From Subdoligranulum variabile (lineage in GTDB: Bacteria; Bacillota; Clostridia; Oscillospirales; Ruminococcaceae): a stretch of DNA of 64,000 bases. The number at the start of each line of letters is the position of its first letter. Position 1 is the stretch's first letter. Below, in pieces: positions 33,167-42,507 of this stretch. The stretch covers positions 1 through 64,000 of the forward strand of contig SFKI01000005.1 in the NCBI GenBank assembly GCA_004554775.1, in the 5' to 3' direction. A program made the position numbers and the translations under genes. Below the pieces are notes generated by a model. It had not been told where the DNA came from. It did not search any database and saw only the letters and a list, made by a program, of their open reading frames with translations.

Positions 33167-35187
33167 CCGAGCTTTTCAACCTTGATGGCCGTAATAGTAA
33201 GGGGCGTGTCGTCCAGCGCGTGGACGGCGGTGCGCCAGTAGTAAAGCGGCTCGCCGGTGGAAAACTCAAACACCATCTCGTCCGGGGCGATGCCGGTAAA
33301 GTTGACGTCCATCTTGTAGGTTTCCTGGTTGATCAGCCCGTGGCGCGCGTAGATGTAGCTGTGGTCGAACCCGCTGCCCGTTAAGGTGACGCGGTAATTG
33401 CCGGGGAAGAGCATCCACGCCTCGGTCAGCAGCTCACCGCCCGAGGAGAGCACTACGCCGTCGGCGTCCGCCGTGCCGTTGATGACGCTGGATTTTTCCA
33501 GCGTCATTGTGTGGGCGGGATCGGTGTCGGCGGATTCTTCGGTCAGGCCGTCGATCGGCTCGACACTGCCCAGCAGCACGCCGTCCAGCCGGTAATAGTG
33601 CAGCGCAAAGTCGTTGCGGGCCAGCGCGTCCTCATCCACAAAGGCGTACAGCGTGTCAGGCGCGAGGGCGTTCATCTCCCCTGCCAGTGTCACCGCCGCA
33701 AGGTTGCCATCCATGTGGCCCATGTAAAAGCTGTTGGACGTCCAGCCGTGGTCGGCGGCAAAGGCGGCCAGGTCCCAGAACTCGTCATGCTCAAAGTCAA
33801 AGCTGGCAAAGGCCAGGTGAGTAAACTGCCCGCTGGCGGCCAGCTGCTCCCACGCGGGGTCGGTGAGCTGCGTGGTGTTTTCATAGTAAGCGGCATCGTG
33901 GTAGGCGGCAAACCGCTTGGCAAGCTCGGCTCGCTGGCCAAAGCCCTGCGCGGCGGCGCAAAGGGCCAGCAGCACGGCGGCGGCAGCACCCTGCCAAAAG
34001 CGAAGCACCAGCCCGCAGGCCACGACGGCCAGCAGCATGCCCGCCAGCCAGGCAAGGCGCGCGCAGCTGGAGAACATGGCCCAAAAATCCATCAGCACCT
34101 GCGGGATAGGCACGGTAAAAAGCGTTCGCCCCGCAAAGGTGACGGTGTTGCCCATGGCGGCGATGGCGTCCAGCACCAGCAGCACAAGGGCGGCAATCAC
34201 AACATTTTTATGGCGGCGGAAAAACGTCCCGGCCTGTTTGTGCTGCACCAGCAGCCACACCAGCGCCAGCACGACGGCGATCGTCGTGCCAAGACCCGCG
34301 TAGATCTCCTGCTCCCAGCTGGCACCAAGGCCCGGCACAAACAGGTTGGCAAGGTCGGCACCGCTCAGATAGCCGTTGGAGTAGCCCGCAAAGTTGGCGG
34401 CAAACGCCCCCAGCACAAACAGCTCGGCCAGCGCTGCGCCGCAAAAACTGGCGACGGGCAGCACCACGGCGGCGGGGCCGCGTTTTTCCAGCGCACGCTG
34501 CACGCAGGCGGCGACCAGCACCATGCCCACCATGGGCAGGTAGTACAGGTGGATGCCCGCGCACAGCAGGCCCAGTATACCCCACCACAGGCAAAGTTTG
34601 GCGGCGGTGGGCCTGTTTTCAGATTGCTCGGCACACAGCCAGAGCCACAGCGCCAGCAGAACGAGCCAGTTGGCGGCCAGTGCCGTGTGTGCAAACATGC
34701 GGATGTTCAGCGCCGGGAACAGCACCAGCACCCCGGCCCCGAGCACGCTGGCCCAGTTTTTGGCGGTGTCCCCGGGGCGCACACCGCCGACGCGGGCGAT
34801 CAGAGCCTGCGCCAGACCGCCCTGCATGGCATAGCAGAACAGCCCCCACAGCCCCAGATACTGGAACCTGGCGGGCAGTACCCCGCCCAACAGCTTGCCC
34901 AGTACAGCCAGCAGCGGGATGGAATCGGTGTACAAAATGCTGGTGCGGTAGGGGTAGATGGCGCTGTAGTTCGCGCCAAGGTACGGCAGGTGCCACCCGC
35001 TGCGGCGGTAGAACACCCACCCCAGGTAATGCTGCGCGGGGTCCGGGCTGGCGTTGTTCAGGATCCAGTCCACACAGGTGGGGTCCAGTACCCGCACGCC
35101 GTACAGGATGAGAAAAACCAGCGCCCCAAGCAGGGCGCCGGTCAGACTCCAGCGGTGTTTTTGCAAAAATGCCTTTGTCTTTGCCAT
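33163..35187 (-). CDS. large polytopic membrane protein (DUF6311-like, GT-C type)
   Basis: A 674-residue protein with about ten to eleven membrane segments in its first 420 residues and a 250-residue extracellular domain. The N-terminal loop DPTCVDWILNNASPDPAQHY followed by LGWVFYRRSGWHLPYLG and SAIYPYRTSILYTDSIPL is the pattern I know from DUF6311 proteins. The loop acids after the first segment and the multi-pass layout suggest a GT-C glycosyltransferase or glycan polymerase. The outer domain is beta-rich (FPGNYRVTLTGSGFDHSYIY). It is 12 bases downstream of the aldose epimerase gene and probably in one operon with it. Confidence 0.65.
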   Translation of the reverse strand: MAKTKAFLQKHRWSLTGALLGALVFLILYGVRVLDPTCVDWILNNASPDPAQHYLGWVFYRRSGWHLPYLGANYSAIYPYRTSILYTDSIPLLAVLGKLLGGVLPARFQYLGLWGLFCYAMQGGLAQALIARVGGVRPGDTAKNWASVLGAGVLVLFPALNIRMFAHTALAANWLVLLALWLWLCAEQSENRPTAAKLCLWWGILGLLCAGIHLYYLPMVGMVLVAACVQRALEKRGPAAVVLPVASFCGAALAELFVLGAFAANFAGYSNGYLSGADLANLFVPGLGASWEQEIYAGLGTTIAVVLALVWLLVQHKQAGTFFRRHKNVVIAALVLLVLDAIAAMGNTVTFAGRTLFTVPIPQVLMDFWAMFSSCARLAWLAGMLLAVVACGLVLRFWQGAAAAVLLALCAAAQGFGQRAELAKRFAAYHDAAYYENTTQLTDPAWEQLAASGQFTHLAFASFDFEHDEFWDLAAFAADHGWTSNSFYMGHMDGNLAAVTLAGEMNALAPDTLYAFVDEDALARNDFALHYYRLDGVLLGSVEPIDGLTEESADTDPAHTMTLEKSSVINGTADADGVVLSSGGELLTEAWMLFPGNYRVTLTGSGFDHSYIYARHGLINQETYKMDVNFTGIAPDEMVFEFSTGEPLYYWRTAVHALDDTPLTITAIKVEKLG

Positions 35188-35199
35188 ACAGTCCCCCGC

Positions 35200-36081
35200 T
35201 TAGCGCACAAAGGTGGTGGAAAGCGTGGTGGACCAGCTTTCGCCTTTTTGCAGGCTGGCGGCGCAGGGGCGCCGCTCCCATTCCAGGGGGCCGTTTTCCT
35301 CGCCGGGCAGGCTGTGCCAGGGCTCGATGCAGATAAAGTGCAGCGGCTTTTTGGCAGCCGACCAGATCAGTACATAGGGGTAGCCCTCGACATTGCAGAT
35401 TACGCTGCGGCCGGTGTCCTTTTCGACGACCGAGACATGTGCGGTTTTCAGGTTGACCATGCAGTGGCTGTCGTTGTCAAACAGCTCATCGGTCAGGGGG
35501 ATGGTCTCGGTGTTGCGGGCCAGGTAGTAGCTCTGGCCGTTGAGCAGGCCGTTCGGCACGGCGCTGACGCACAGCGGGGATTCCAGCCCGTCAAAGCGGA
35601 TCTCGTAATCCTCGGTGGTGTGGCGGTCGTCAAAGGGCAGCGCAAAGGCCGGGTGGTAGCCGATGCCAAAGCGCAGCTGTTCCTCGACCGGGTTTTCCAC
35701 AGTCAGGGTATGGTGGATGGTCTCGCCGTCCAGCACAAAGGTGGAGCGCAGCACAAAGGCGTAGGGCCACTTGGGTAGCGTTTCGGGGTTGGCGTGCAGC
35801 TCAAATTCCAGCGTGTCGGCGGTGTGGCGGGTCATCGTGTGCTCCACATCGCGGGCAAAGCCGTGCTGCCCGCCCGCAAACTCGACCCCTTTGGCAATCA
35901 TTTTGCCGCCGGTCAGCTTGCCGGTATACGGGAAGAGGATGGGTGCATGGCGGCCCCAGACGGACGGGTCGCCGGACCAGAGCAGCTCGGCCCCGGTGGG
36001 CTTGTGGATCACGCTGACAGCCTCGGCCCCGTGGGTGTCGACGGTCAGGCGCAGGGTATCATTTTCGATCGAGTACCGCAT
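35200..36081 (-). CDS. aldose 1-epimerase family protein
   Basis: A 293-residue galactose-mutarotase-like protein. It opens with MRYSIENDTLRLTVDTHGAEAVSV, then LLWSGDPSVWGRHAPILFPYTGKL and HGFARDVEHTM, typical of the LacX/aldose-1-epimerase-related branch. The HGFAR histidine and GIGYHPAFALPF histidine match active-site positions, and the YPYVLIWSAAKKPLHFICIEPW block completes the barrel. The sugar substrate is unknown. It stands between the heavy-metal exporter-like gene and the GT-C-like gene in a probable three-gene operon. Confidence 0.88.
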   Translation of the reverse strand: MRYSIENDTLRLTVDTHGAEAVSVIHKPTGAELLWSGDPSVWGRHAPILFPYTGKLTGGKMIAKGVEFAGGQHGFARDVEHTMTRHTADTLEFELHANPETLPKWPYAFVLRSTFVLDGETIHHTLTVENPVEEQLRFGIGYHPAFALPFDDRHTTEDYEIRFDGLESPLCVSAVPNGLLNGQSYYLARNTETIPLTDELFDNDSHCMVNLKTAHVSVVEKDTGRSVICNVEGYPYVLIWSAAKKPLHFICIEPWHSLPGEENGPLEWERRPCAASLQKGESWSTTLSTTFVR

Positions 36082-36126
36082 AGTAAAAAGTACCTCCTGC
36101 CGAAATTTTTAATTTGGGGTGTTTCC

Positions 36127-36990
36127 TTAGAAGATAAGCTGCAAGACCATGCCTGCCGCAGCACCAACGGCCCACAGCAGCCCGGTCATAAACAGGTTCT
36201 GTTTCCAGCTGGGGTTCACGCGCCACAGCACGGCCAGGCCCACGCCTGCCCCTGCGGTCAGCCCGGCAAACAGGCTGCCAAAGGTGATGGCCCCCTGCAT
36301 ATACAGCTGGGCCAGCAGTACGCTGGCGGCGCAGTTGGGGATCAGCCCGACCAGCGCGGTCAGCATCGGCTGGAGAATGCCCATCCCGGCCAGCGCGCTG
36401 GTGATGGCGTCCTCGCCGACGGCTTCAAACACCAGGCCGATCAGGAAGCTGAACAGCAGAATGAACACGAAAATTTCCAGCGTGTGGCGCAGCGCGGCCA
36501 GGAAAATGCTGCTGGTCTCCTCGTGCTCCTCGTGGCAGTCAACATCGTCAGCGTGACCCTCGTACCCGCCGTACAGCGAGTGGGGCAGCACCTTGCGCAG
36601 CGGGATATCCAGCAGCGCGCCGCCCACGATGGCAATGACGATCTTGCATACGATGAGCAGCACCAGCGTGGCCCACTGGCTTGGCTCGGCGGCCAGCAGG
36701 GGGATGGCTTCATCGCTGGTGGCGATGAACACGGCCAGCAGCGTGCCGGGGGTAATGACCCGGCTGGCATAAAAGTTGGACGCGACCGCACTGAAACCGC
36801 ATTGCGGCACACAGCCCAGCAGCGCGCCGGGCAAAAAGCCCCAGCGCCCGCCGCCGGCCAGCGCATTTTCAATGTTTTCGCCGTGGTGGCGCTCCAGCCA
36901 TTCGATCAGCAGGTAGGCCAGGTACAAAAAGGGCAGCATTTTTACGCCATCGATCAGCGCATCCAACAGTGCATCGAGTAAAAGTTCCAT
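36127..36990 (-). CDS. putative 10-TM heavy-metal exporter (ArsP_2 type)
   Basis: A 287-residue membrane protein with eight to ten hydrophobic segments. It has LPFLYLAYLLIEWLERHHGE near the N terminus and then GALLGCVPQCGFSAVASNFYA, with the cysteine pair C-V-P-Q-C typical of this exporter group, and the second-half counterpart ALVGLIPNCAASVLLAQLYMQG. A His/Asp/Glu-rich cytoplasmic loop (GHADDVDCHEEHEE) could bind metal. It may export arsenic or another soft metal or metalloid. No arsR or other resistance gene is adjacent, so the substrate is open. Confidence 0.8.
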   Translation of the reverse strand: MELLLDALLDALIDGVKMLPFLYLAYLLIEWLERHHGENIENALAGGGRWGFLPGALLGCVPQCGFSAVASNFYASRVITPGTLLAVFIATSDEAIPLLAAEPSQWATLVLLIVCKIVIAIVGGALLDIPLRKVLPHSLYGGYEGHADDVDCHEEHEETSSIFLAALRHTLEIFVFILLFSFLIGLVFEAVGEDAITSALAGMGILQPMLTALVGLIPNCAASVLLAQLYMQGAITFGSLFAGLTAGAGVGLAVLWRVNPSWKQNLFMTGLLWAVGAAAGMVLQLIF

Positions 36991-37019
36991 TCAGACCTCA
37001 TATATACTTTTTATTGGGT

Positions 37020-37391
37020 TTACGCAAAGCTGCGCAAAAGCCTTACGGCCGGGCGCACAACTTTATCCGGGATACGGGCGCGGAACCGCGCTACCGTGCG
37101 GGAAGAAAACGGCATGGTATCGCTGAAGGTTTCCATCCCTAAAAAATATTGCAGATAGGGGCTTTCCCGCACCAGCTCTACCACCTCGCGGTCCGAGACC
37201 CCGTAGTGCAGCTGGATCACACGGCAGCCCAGTGCGATGCGGGCCGAGATGGCCGCTTTGCCGCTGGGGGCAAACAGTTCGCTGTAGCCCTGCTCAAAGC
37301 GGTCCCAGTCAATGGCTTCGGCCAGGCGGACCCAGCGGTTTTTATCGCGCAGTTCTCCATGGTACGGCGGCAGATAGTCATAAATCGACAT
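37020..37391 (-). pseudogene. truncated IS5/IS1182-type transposase
   Basis: A 123-residue remnant starting MSIYDYLPPYHGELRDKNRW. The N-terminal transposase domain is clear (FEQGYSELFAPSGKAAISARIALGCRVIQLHYGVSDREVVELVRESPYLQYFLG), but the protein stops after RFRARIPDKVVRPAVRLLRSFA. The DDE catalytic part, about 300 residues, is missing and no inverted repeats are visible around it. It is a dead insertion-sequence fragment between the exporter and the P-type-ATPase-like gene. Confidence 0.8.
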
Positions 37392-37442
37392 CTGCTTTTC
37401 TTTGGCACGGTACACAGGCGCAACCCCTCTCTCAAACGTAAA

Positions 37443-40400
37443 TCAATACCGCTGGAACAGCGGGAAAATCATAGCCAGCACGCACCACGCAGCCTGGTAC
37501 AGCACCAGCGCGGGCAGCGGCAGGGTGGTAAGGCCGCCGGTCAGGGTCAGCAGCACGCCCAGCGCACAGCTGATGAGCACCGACGCAGTGACGACCACGG
37601 CGGATTTGCGCTCGCCCTCGGCGGCACCGGCAGCGGCCTCGAGACCGCCGACAAAGCTGGCAAAGCTGCCCAGATGCAGCATATTGCCGTCGCTCTCGGG
37701 GAGCCAGGCAGTGGCCGGGTTCATCAGCTCATGCTCGGCGGTGTTCAGCACTTTGACGGCCCCGGCGGGCAGGCTGTAGGCAGCTTCCAGCAGGGCGGTA
37801 TCACAGTTGAAATCATCGCAGTCGACGATGAGCGACAGGCCCGAATGCCGCAGGCTGTCCAGCACGGCGGCGGTGTCCGGGTCGCGCTGGTAGGCGACCT
37901 GGAACATGGCAAACAGCTTGCCGGAAACCGCAAGGTAGATCATGCGGCGCTGGTTGACGGTGTGGTGCTGCTCATACTCAAGGCTGGGCAGCTTGACGCC
38001 GTAATCCTGCATCAGACTGCGGTTGCCCACCAGCACGCGGCGCTTGTTGATCCAGCCGATGTACCCCTTGCCGTAGACGGTCTGGCGGTCATCGACCTTG
38101 GCCAGCAGGCTGCGGTCGCCAAGCATGTTCAAAAAGACATCGCGCAGCGTGGGGCAGGCTTCGGCCATGATGGACGCAGCGTAGACGATGGCTAGGTCGA
38201 TCGGCGCATTTTTGATGGGCTTGATGCCCGCCAGCGTGACGCACCCCTGCGGGAAGAGGTCGCGCGCTGTGACCTGGATAACATTGATGCGGCCCAGCTG
38301 GCGGATATCGCGCCAGCCCGGCACCACAGCGCCCACCTGGGCTGCGCTGCGCTGCATCAGGCGTGCAGGCAGGGCGGAAAGCAGCGTGCCGGCCAGCGGG
38401 GCGGCCAGGCAGAGGATGCTGGCCAGGATCGTGAACGAGCTGGTCAGGCTGTGCGTGCGAATGATGGTGATGACAAAGCCCAGCAAGGCGCAGCCGCTTG
38501 CGGCCCAGGCAAATTGCTGCTGGTTTTTATCGCTCGTACCGGCAGCGGCGCTGCTTGCCAAAAAGCCGCGGAAGATCTGCGTCGGGCGGCTGACCAGCAC
38601 CGACGGGTGCGGCTGTGCCAGCCCCTGCGAGGCTGCACGCAGCGCCCCGGCATCCTTGAGCCGGTAGGCCACGGCGTGGTCAACATTTTTGCTGACGAGC
38701 TGGAAGTTATCCCGCACGGTGGCGGCACTGATGCGCTTGCCGATGGCATTGGCGCACAGCACCAGCGCGGCGGGCCCGGCCAGCAGGGTGACCTCGTGGG
38801 TATAGGTGCGGCTGATGAGCACGACCAGGCATTGCAGCAGCGCGCCCACCACGGCCAGCGCAGTCAGGCTGTCCGGCGTCGGTTTTTTGGCAAGGCCCTG
38901 CAGGCCGCTCAGGATCGTTTTCCAGTTGATGCCGCCAGCCACGGCCAGCAGCACCAGCGCCACCGCCGGGTAGACGGTCTCGCCTGCCAGTACGCCGGGC
39001 ATGGCGGGCAGTGCGGCGGCGATAAACGCCAGCACCAGCAGCACCAGCGCGGCCACGCCGCTTACGATGCAGGCGGTGGTCAGCTGCAGCAGGTTCTTGT
39101 CCAGCTCATTGCGCACGGCGGGGGCATCCTCGGCGCTCTCGTAGTCGCGGCGGGGGGACACCGGGATCTCGGCGGTGTCAAAGGGCTGCGCGGCGGCATC
39201 CGGATTTTCGTCCCCGGCTTTGCCGCCAAGGTGGAACCCGCCCAGATGGAGCTTGTCCCGCAGGCCGGCCTGTGCGCCCTGCTCCCCTGCTTCGGCTTCG
39301 AGGTTCGAGGTCAGCCGCGCGGCCATCTCATCATAGCGGGCGGTCTCGTCGGAGATCGCACCCGTGTTGATGGCGTTGGCGATGCTATCCACAAACGAGC
39401 CGGTGGCAGGCTCTGCGGGGGCCTGGCCGAGACTTTGGGTAAAGCCGGTGTGGGCCGGGGCGGCGGCATAGCCGCCCAGGTCCTGGGTGAACCCGGTATG
39501 CTGCGGCTGCGGCGCGGGCTGGAACGGCTGCGCCTGGGCAGGCTGTGCGGCGGCGTCCGGCGCGACGGGCGCTAAGCGGATGCGCCCGGTCAGCGTATCG
39601 ACGAGGTCGTCCACAGCATCGCGGGTATGGTGGTAGCTGTCCGCCATCAGGGTGGGTTCCTCGACGGGGGCGGCGGGCTGTGTATTCTTTACGGGGGCCT
39701 GCGGCACGGCAGCGGACTGCACGGGGGCAGGCTGCGGCTGGGCTGGGCGGGGACGCACGGCGTTATACGCATTCATGAACTGCTGCGTGCTGTCCGACGG
39801 GGTAAGCACCGGGGAGTTCAGCTGCATCGTAAAGCCGGTGGTCGTCTGGCCGGGCTGGATGGCCTGGGCAGGCTGCTCACCGGGCAGGACCAGCGGCTCC
39901 CCTACCGGGCCCTGCGGCGGCGCAGGTGGCGCGGGCGGCGGGGTGCTGCGCTTCTGGCCGGGGGTAAATTCCACGGTGCTGCGCTTTTTGCGGTAGATGG
40001 TGCTGGTCGCACCGGGCTCCTTTACGGGGGCCTGCTCCTTCTGATCCTTCTGCTCGTTGACGACGCTGCGCAGCATCATCAGGGTATCGCCCGTCAGCGT
40101 TTCGCCAATCAGCGTATTGCCGGTATGCTCGGGCTGCGGGCGGGTGTACTTGCTGCGCCAGAAGCCCGAGCCGGTCTCCTGGGCGGGGCGCGGGGCGGAC
40201 GGCAGCGGGGCCAGCGTAGGCTCATCCTGCCGTTCCTCGGGGATCATCAGCTCGTCGGTGGCATCGGCGTAGCCGTCATCACCGCCGAACAGGCTGTTGA
40301 AAAAGCCGTGCTTGCGGGCAGGCCGCGGGGCAGGGGTCTGTGCGGCTTCGGCTTCGTCCGGAAAAAATTCCTCCGCCTGGACAGGCTGCGCGGGCGTATG

Positions 40401-41081
40401 CGCGGCGGGCTCACTGCTGTGGCCGCTGCCCAGCGAGACATTGATCGGCTCGAAATGGTCGGTGTCGTCGGCGGACTTCAGGCCGAAGAAGCCGCGCTTT
40501 TTCTTGCCGGGGTCGCGCAGGAGGCCTTTTTCATCGGGCACAACGGCGACGGAATCTGCGAAGAAGCGCTGGAAATCCGCCTTGCCCTCATTCAGCGCAC
40601 CGGTGTCCGAGACATCGCCGTCCGGGGCCATCTTGCGCAGAAAATCCTTGATGATGCCGGTGCGGGTGGTGTCTTGCAGCGTGGGGTCGACCTGCACGGA
40701 GGCGGCAGGCTGCCGAACCGGCTGCGCGGGTTGTGCAGCCTGCGGAACCTGCGCCGGACGCTGCTGTACGGGCGCGGAGGCCGGGGCCACAGCCGGGCGC
40801 AGCGGTGCTTCCGCCGTGCGGCGGGGCGCGGCAGAGGGCGCAGCGGGGGCCGTTGTGCGCATCAGTTCTTCAAAATCGTCCGGGCCGCCAAAATCGGAGA
40901 ACGCGATCTGGCTGTCCTGGGTCGGCGTGCTTTGCAGCGGCGTGGTGGAAATGCCCACGCTGCGCAAAATTTCATCGACCTGATGATCGGTGACGCTGGC
41001 GCGCACGCCGTCTGCGGCCTGGCGCTGGTTCAGATCCGCCAGGATGCGATCTACCGAATCATTGGTACGTTTGCTTGGCAT
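37443..41081 (-). CDS. P-type-ATPase-like pseudoenzyme with long disordered N terminus
   Basis: A 1212-residue protein starting MPSKRTNDSVDRILADLNQR, with AAAGGGAG seven bases upstream. Residues 1 to about 660 are Pro/Ala/Gln-rich with short repeats (TGFTMQL, HTGFTQDLGG, HTGFTQSLGQ). From about 663 it follows a P1B-type cation ATPase: paired membrane helices, KPTPDSLTALAVVGALLQ, GKGYIGWINKRRVLVGNRSLM (N-domain, about 1004-1022) and YLAVSGKLFAMFQVAYQRDPDTAAVL. The phosphorylation loop is lost: where DKTGT should be, there is INVIQVTARDLFPQGCVTL (about 930-948). The T-G-D-N motif is replaced by VDCDDFN, and no GDGxND is seen. It cannot work as a pump by the known mechanism; its role is unknown. 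Confidence 0.7.
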   Translation of the reverse strand: MPSKRTNDSVDRILADLNQRQAADGVRASVTDHQVDEILRSVGISTTPLQSTPTQDSQIAFSDFGGPDDFEELMRTTAPAAPSAAPRRTAEAPLRPAVAPASAPVQQRPAQVPQAAQPAQPVRQPAASVQVDPTLQDTTRTGIIKDFLRKMAPDGDVSDTGALNEGKADFQRFFADSVAVVPDEKGLLRDPGKKKRGFFGLKSADDTDHFEPINVSLGSGHSSEPAAHTPAQPVQAEEFFPDEAEAAQTPAPRPARKHGFFNSLFGGDDGYADATDELMIPEERQDEPTLAPLPSAPRPAQETGSGFWRSKYTRPQPEHTGNTLIGETLTGDTLMMLRSVVNEQKDQKEQAPVKEPGATSTIYRKKRSTVEFTPGQKRSTPPPAPPAPPQGPVGEPLVLPGEQPAQAIQPGQTTTGFTMQLNSPVLTPSDSTQQFMNAYNAVRPRPAQPQPAPVQSAAVPQAPVKNTQPAAPVEEPTLMADSYHHTRDAVDDLVDTLTGRIRLAPVAPDAAAQPAQAQPFQPAPQPQHTGFTQDLGGYAAAPAHTGFTQSLGQAPAEPATGSFVDSIANAINTGAISDETARYDEMAARLTSNLEAEAGEQGAQAGLRDKLHLGGFHLGGKAGDENPDAAAQPFDTAEIPVSPRRDYESAEDAPAVRNELDKNLLQLTTACIVSGVAALVLLVLAFIAAALPAMPGVLAGETVYPAVALVLLAVAGGINWKTILSGLQGLAKKPTPDSLTALAVVGALLQCLVVLISRTYTHEVTLLAGPAALVLCANAIGKRISAATVRDNFQLVSKNVDHAVAYRLKDAGALRAASQGLAQPHPSVLVSRPTQIFRGFLASSAAAGTSDKNQQQFAWAASGCALLGFVITIIRTHSLTSSFTILASILCLAAPLAGTLLSALPARLMQRSAAQVGAVVPGWRDIRQLGRINVIQVTARDLFPQGCVTLAGIKPIKNAPIDLAIVYAASIMAEACPTLRDVFLNMLGDRSLLAKVDDRQTVYGKGYIGWINKRRVLVGNRSLMQDYGVKLPSLEYEQHHTVNQRRMIYLAVSGKLFAMFQVAYQRDPDTAAVLDSLRHSGLSLIVDCDDFNCDTALLEAAYSLPAGAVKVLNTAEHELMNPATAWLPESDGNMLHLGSFASFVGGLEAAAGAAEGERKSAVVVTASVLISCALGVLLTLTGGLTTLPLPALVLYQAAWCVLAMIFPLFQRY

Positions 41082-41121
41082 TTTTATGCTCCCTTTATCC
41101 CTTATAAGGTAGAGATACAAC

Positions 41122-41907
41122 TTACTTCTTGGCGGTGCGGCGGCGCAGCACGTCGTAGCACAGGATGCCGGCGGCTACGCTGACATTGTAGCTGTCCACG
41201 CCGGTCGACTGGCCGGGGGCCATTTCCAGCGTGACGGCGGCATCGCAGAGCTTGCGGGTCAGCGCAGACGGGCCGCCGCCCTCGCTGCCCAGCACCAGCG
41301 CCACCGGGCCGGACAGGTCGGTCTTAGCCAGCGGGGCACCGCCGAGGTCGGCGCAGTAGACAAAAATGTTGTGCTCTTTGATCGTGCGGATGGCCTGTGC
41401 CAGATTGGACACGCGGGCCACCGGCAGGCGGGCGGCTGCCCCGGCGCTGGATTTCATTACGGTGCCGGTCACACCGACGCCGCCGCGCTTGGGGATAACA
41501 ACGCCGTGCGCGCCGCACAGATAGGCTGAGCGGATGATGGCACCCAAGTTGTGCGGGTCCTCTACCCCATCGCACAGCACAAGGAACGGCGCTTCGCCTT
41601 TGGCCTCGGCTGCGGCAAACAGCTCTTCAAGGGCAGCGTACTGCACCTCGGCGGCGCGGGCGGCCACGCCCTGGTGGTCGTCGGTACCGCAGATCTTTTG
41701 CAGCTTATGGCCAGGTACCCGTTTGACCACCGCGCCGGTCTGCTTGGCCAGGGCGGTGTAATAGCCGGCAACCGGCTGCGGCAGCGAGTCTGCCAGATAG
41801 ACAGTATCCACCGCGCCGCCGCTTTTCAGCAGTTCGGTCACGGCATTTTTGCCCCATACCAGCGTATCGGTGCGCGGTTCAGCCTGTTCGCGGGCAATCT
41901 TTTCCAT
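41122..41907 (-). CDS. rlmB: 23S rRNA 2'-O-methyltransferase RlmB/TrmH family
   Basis: A 261-residue SPOUT methyltransferase starting MEKIAREQAEPRTDTLVWGK at 41907, with AGGAGG eight bases upstream. The N-terminal L30e-like part (GKNAVTELLKSGGAVDTVYL) is followed by the knot domain: LVLCDGVEDPHNLGAIIRSAYL (motif 1), LALVLGSEGGGPSALTRKLCD (motif 2) and STGVDSYNVSVAAGILCYDV (motif 3). It 2'-O-methylates a guanosine in 23S rRNA or a related site. It is 40 bases upstream of the P-type-ATPase-like gene on the same strand, a likely two-gene transcript. Confidence 0.92.
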   Translation of the reverse strand: MEKIAREQAEPRTDTLVWGKNAVTELLKSGGAVDTVYLADSLPQPVAGYYTALAKQTGAVVKRVPGHKLQKICGTDDHQGVAARAAEVQYAALEELFAAAEAKGEAPFLVLCDGVEDPHNLGAIIRSAYLCGAHGVVIPKRGGVGVTGTVMKSSAGAAARLPVARVSNLAQAIRTIKEHNIFVYCADLGGAPLAKTDLSGPVALVLGSEGGGPSALTRKLCDAAVTLEMAPGQSTGVDSYNVSVAAGILCYDVLRRRTAKK

Positions 41908-42137
41908 AGGGTACCTCCTGCGGGGCAAAAGGCCCCGGTAATGTTTCCAGTCCGCCAACCGCAACAAGGCTGGCTATACAGATAACAGTATAGCACACCC
42001 TGCGCGGTTTTGTCACCTTTATTTTGCGCTTTTTACACCCCCGGCCCCGCTTTTTTACAACTGCCGCCGGAGCCATGCGCCAAAAATCCAAAGGCCCTTT
42101 GCGGGGTGTGCGATAAAGCGTTGTTTATACAAACCGT

Positions 42138-42261
42138 AGTGGAAAACCCACTTTCCCCTTGTGGAAAACTCTGTTGAAAAGGTGGAAAACCCGCATAGCA
42201 GCCAAGTTTTCCACAAAATTGGGGGGTGCGTTTTCCACAGCGGGTGGAAAAGTTATCCACA
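42138..42261. other. cluster of DnaA-box-like sequences
   Basis: In 125 bases there is one consensus TTATCCACA (42253-42261), three TTTTCCACA (42160-42168 reverse, 42207-42215, 42231-42239) and at least four one-mismatch copies (TTTTCCACC or TTTTCCACT near 42138, 42181 and 42243, TTTTCAACA at 42172), in both orientations. TTWTNCACA is the DnaA box. The rest of the 600-base gap (41908-42507) has no gene. Genes to the left are mostly on the minus strand and genes to the right mostly on the plus strand, as around a replication origin, but dnaA and dnaN are not here. It could be an origin, a DnaA-titration site or a DnaA-regulated promoter. Confidence 0.7.
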
Positions 42262-42417
42262 TAACAGGTTGGATAAACCACGTTGTCAAGATGGGAAAAA
42301 GCTGATTTCCTGCCCAAAACTCCCCCGTTTTGGTGACAAAACTGCCAAATTTTTGCAAACGCCGGCAGTGCGCGGCAAGGTGCGCCAAAAGTGCATAACG
42401 GTTCTGCAATTTGCCTG

Positions 42418-42446
42418 TTGATTTTTTGTCAAAGTCGGGTTATAAT
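42418..42446 (+). promoter_or_regulatory. sigma-A promoter of fba
   Basis: TTGATT (42418-42423), 17 bases, TATAAT (42441-42446), giving a leader of about 55 bases before the GGAGG of fba. Confidence 0.8.
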
Positions 42447-42507
42447 AGGCATATCGGTGGGCTGAACGCCAGCGCCACCGCTCAATAATCATCTGGAGGT
42501 ATGTGAT

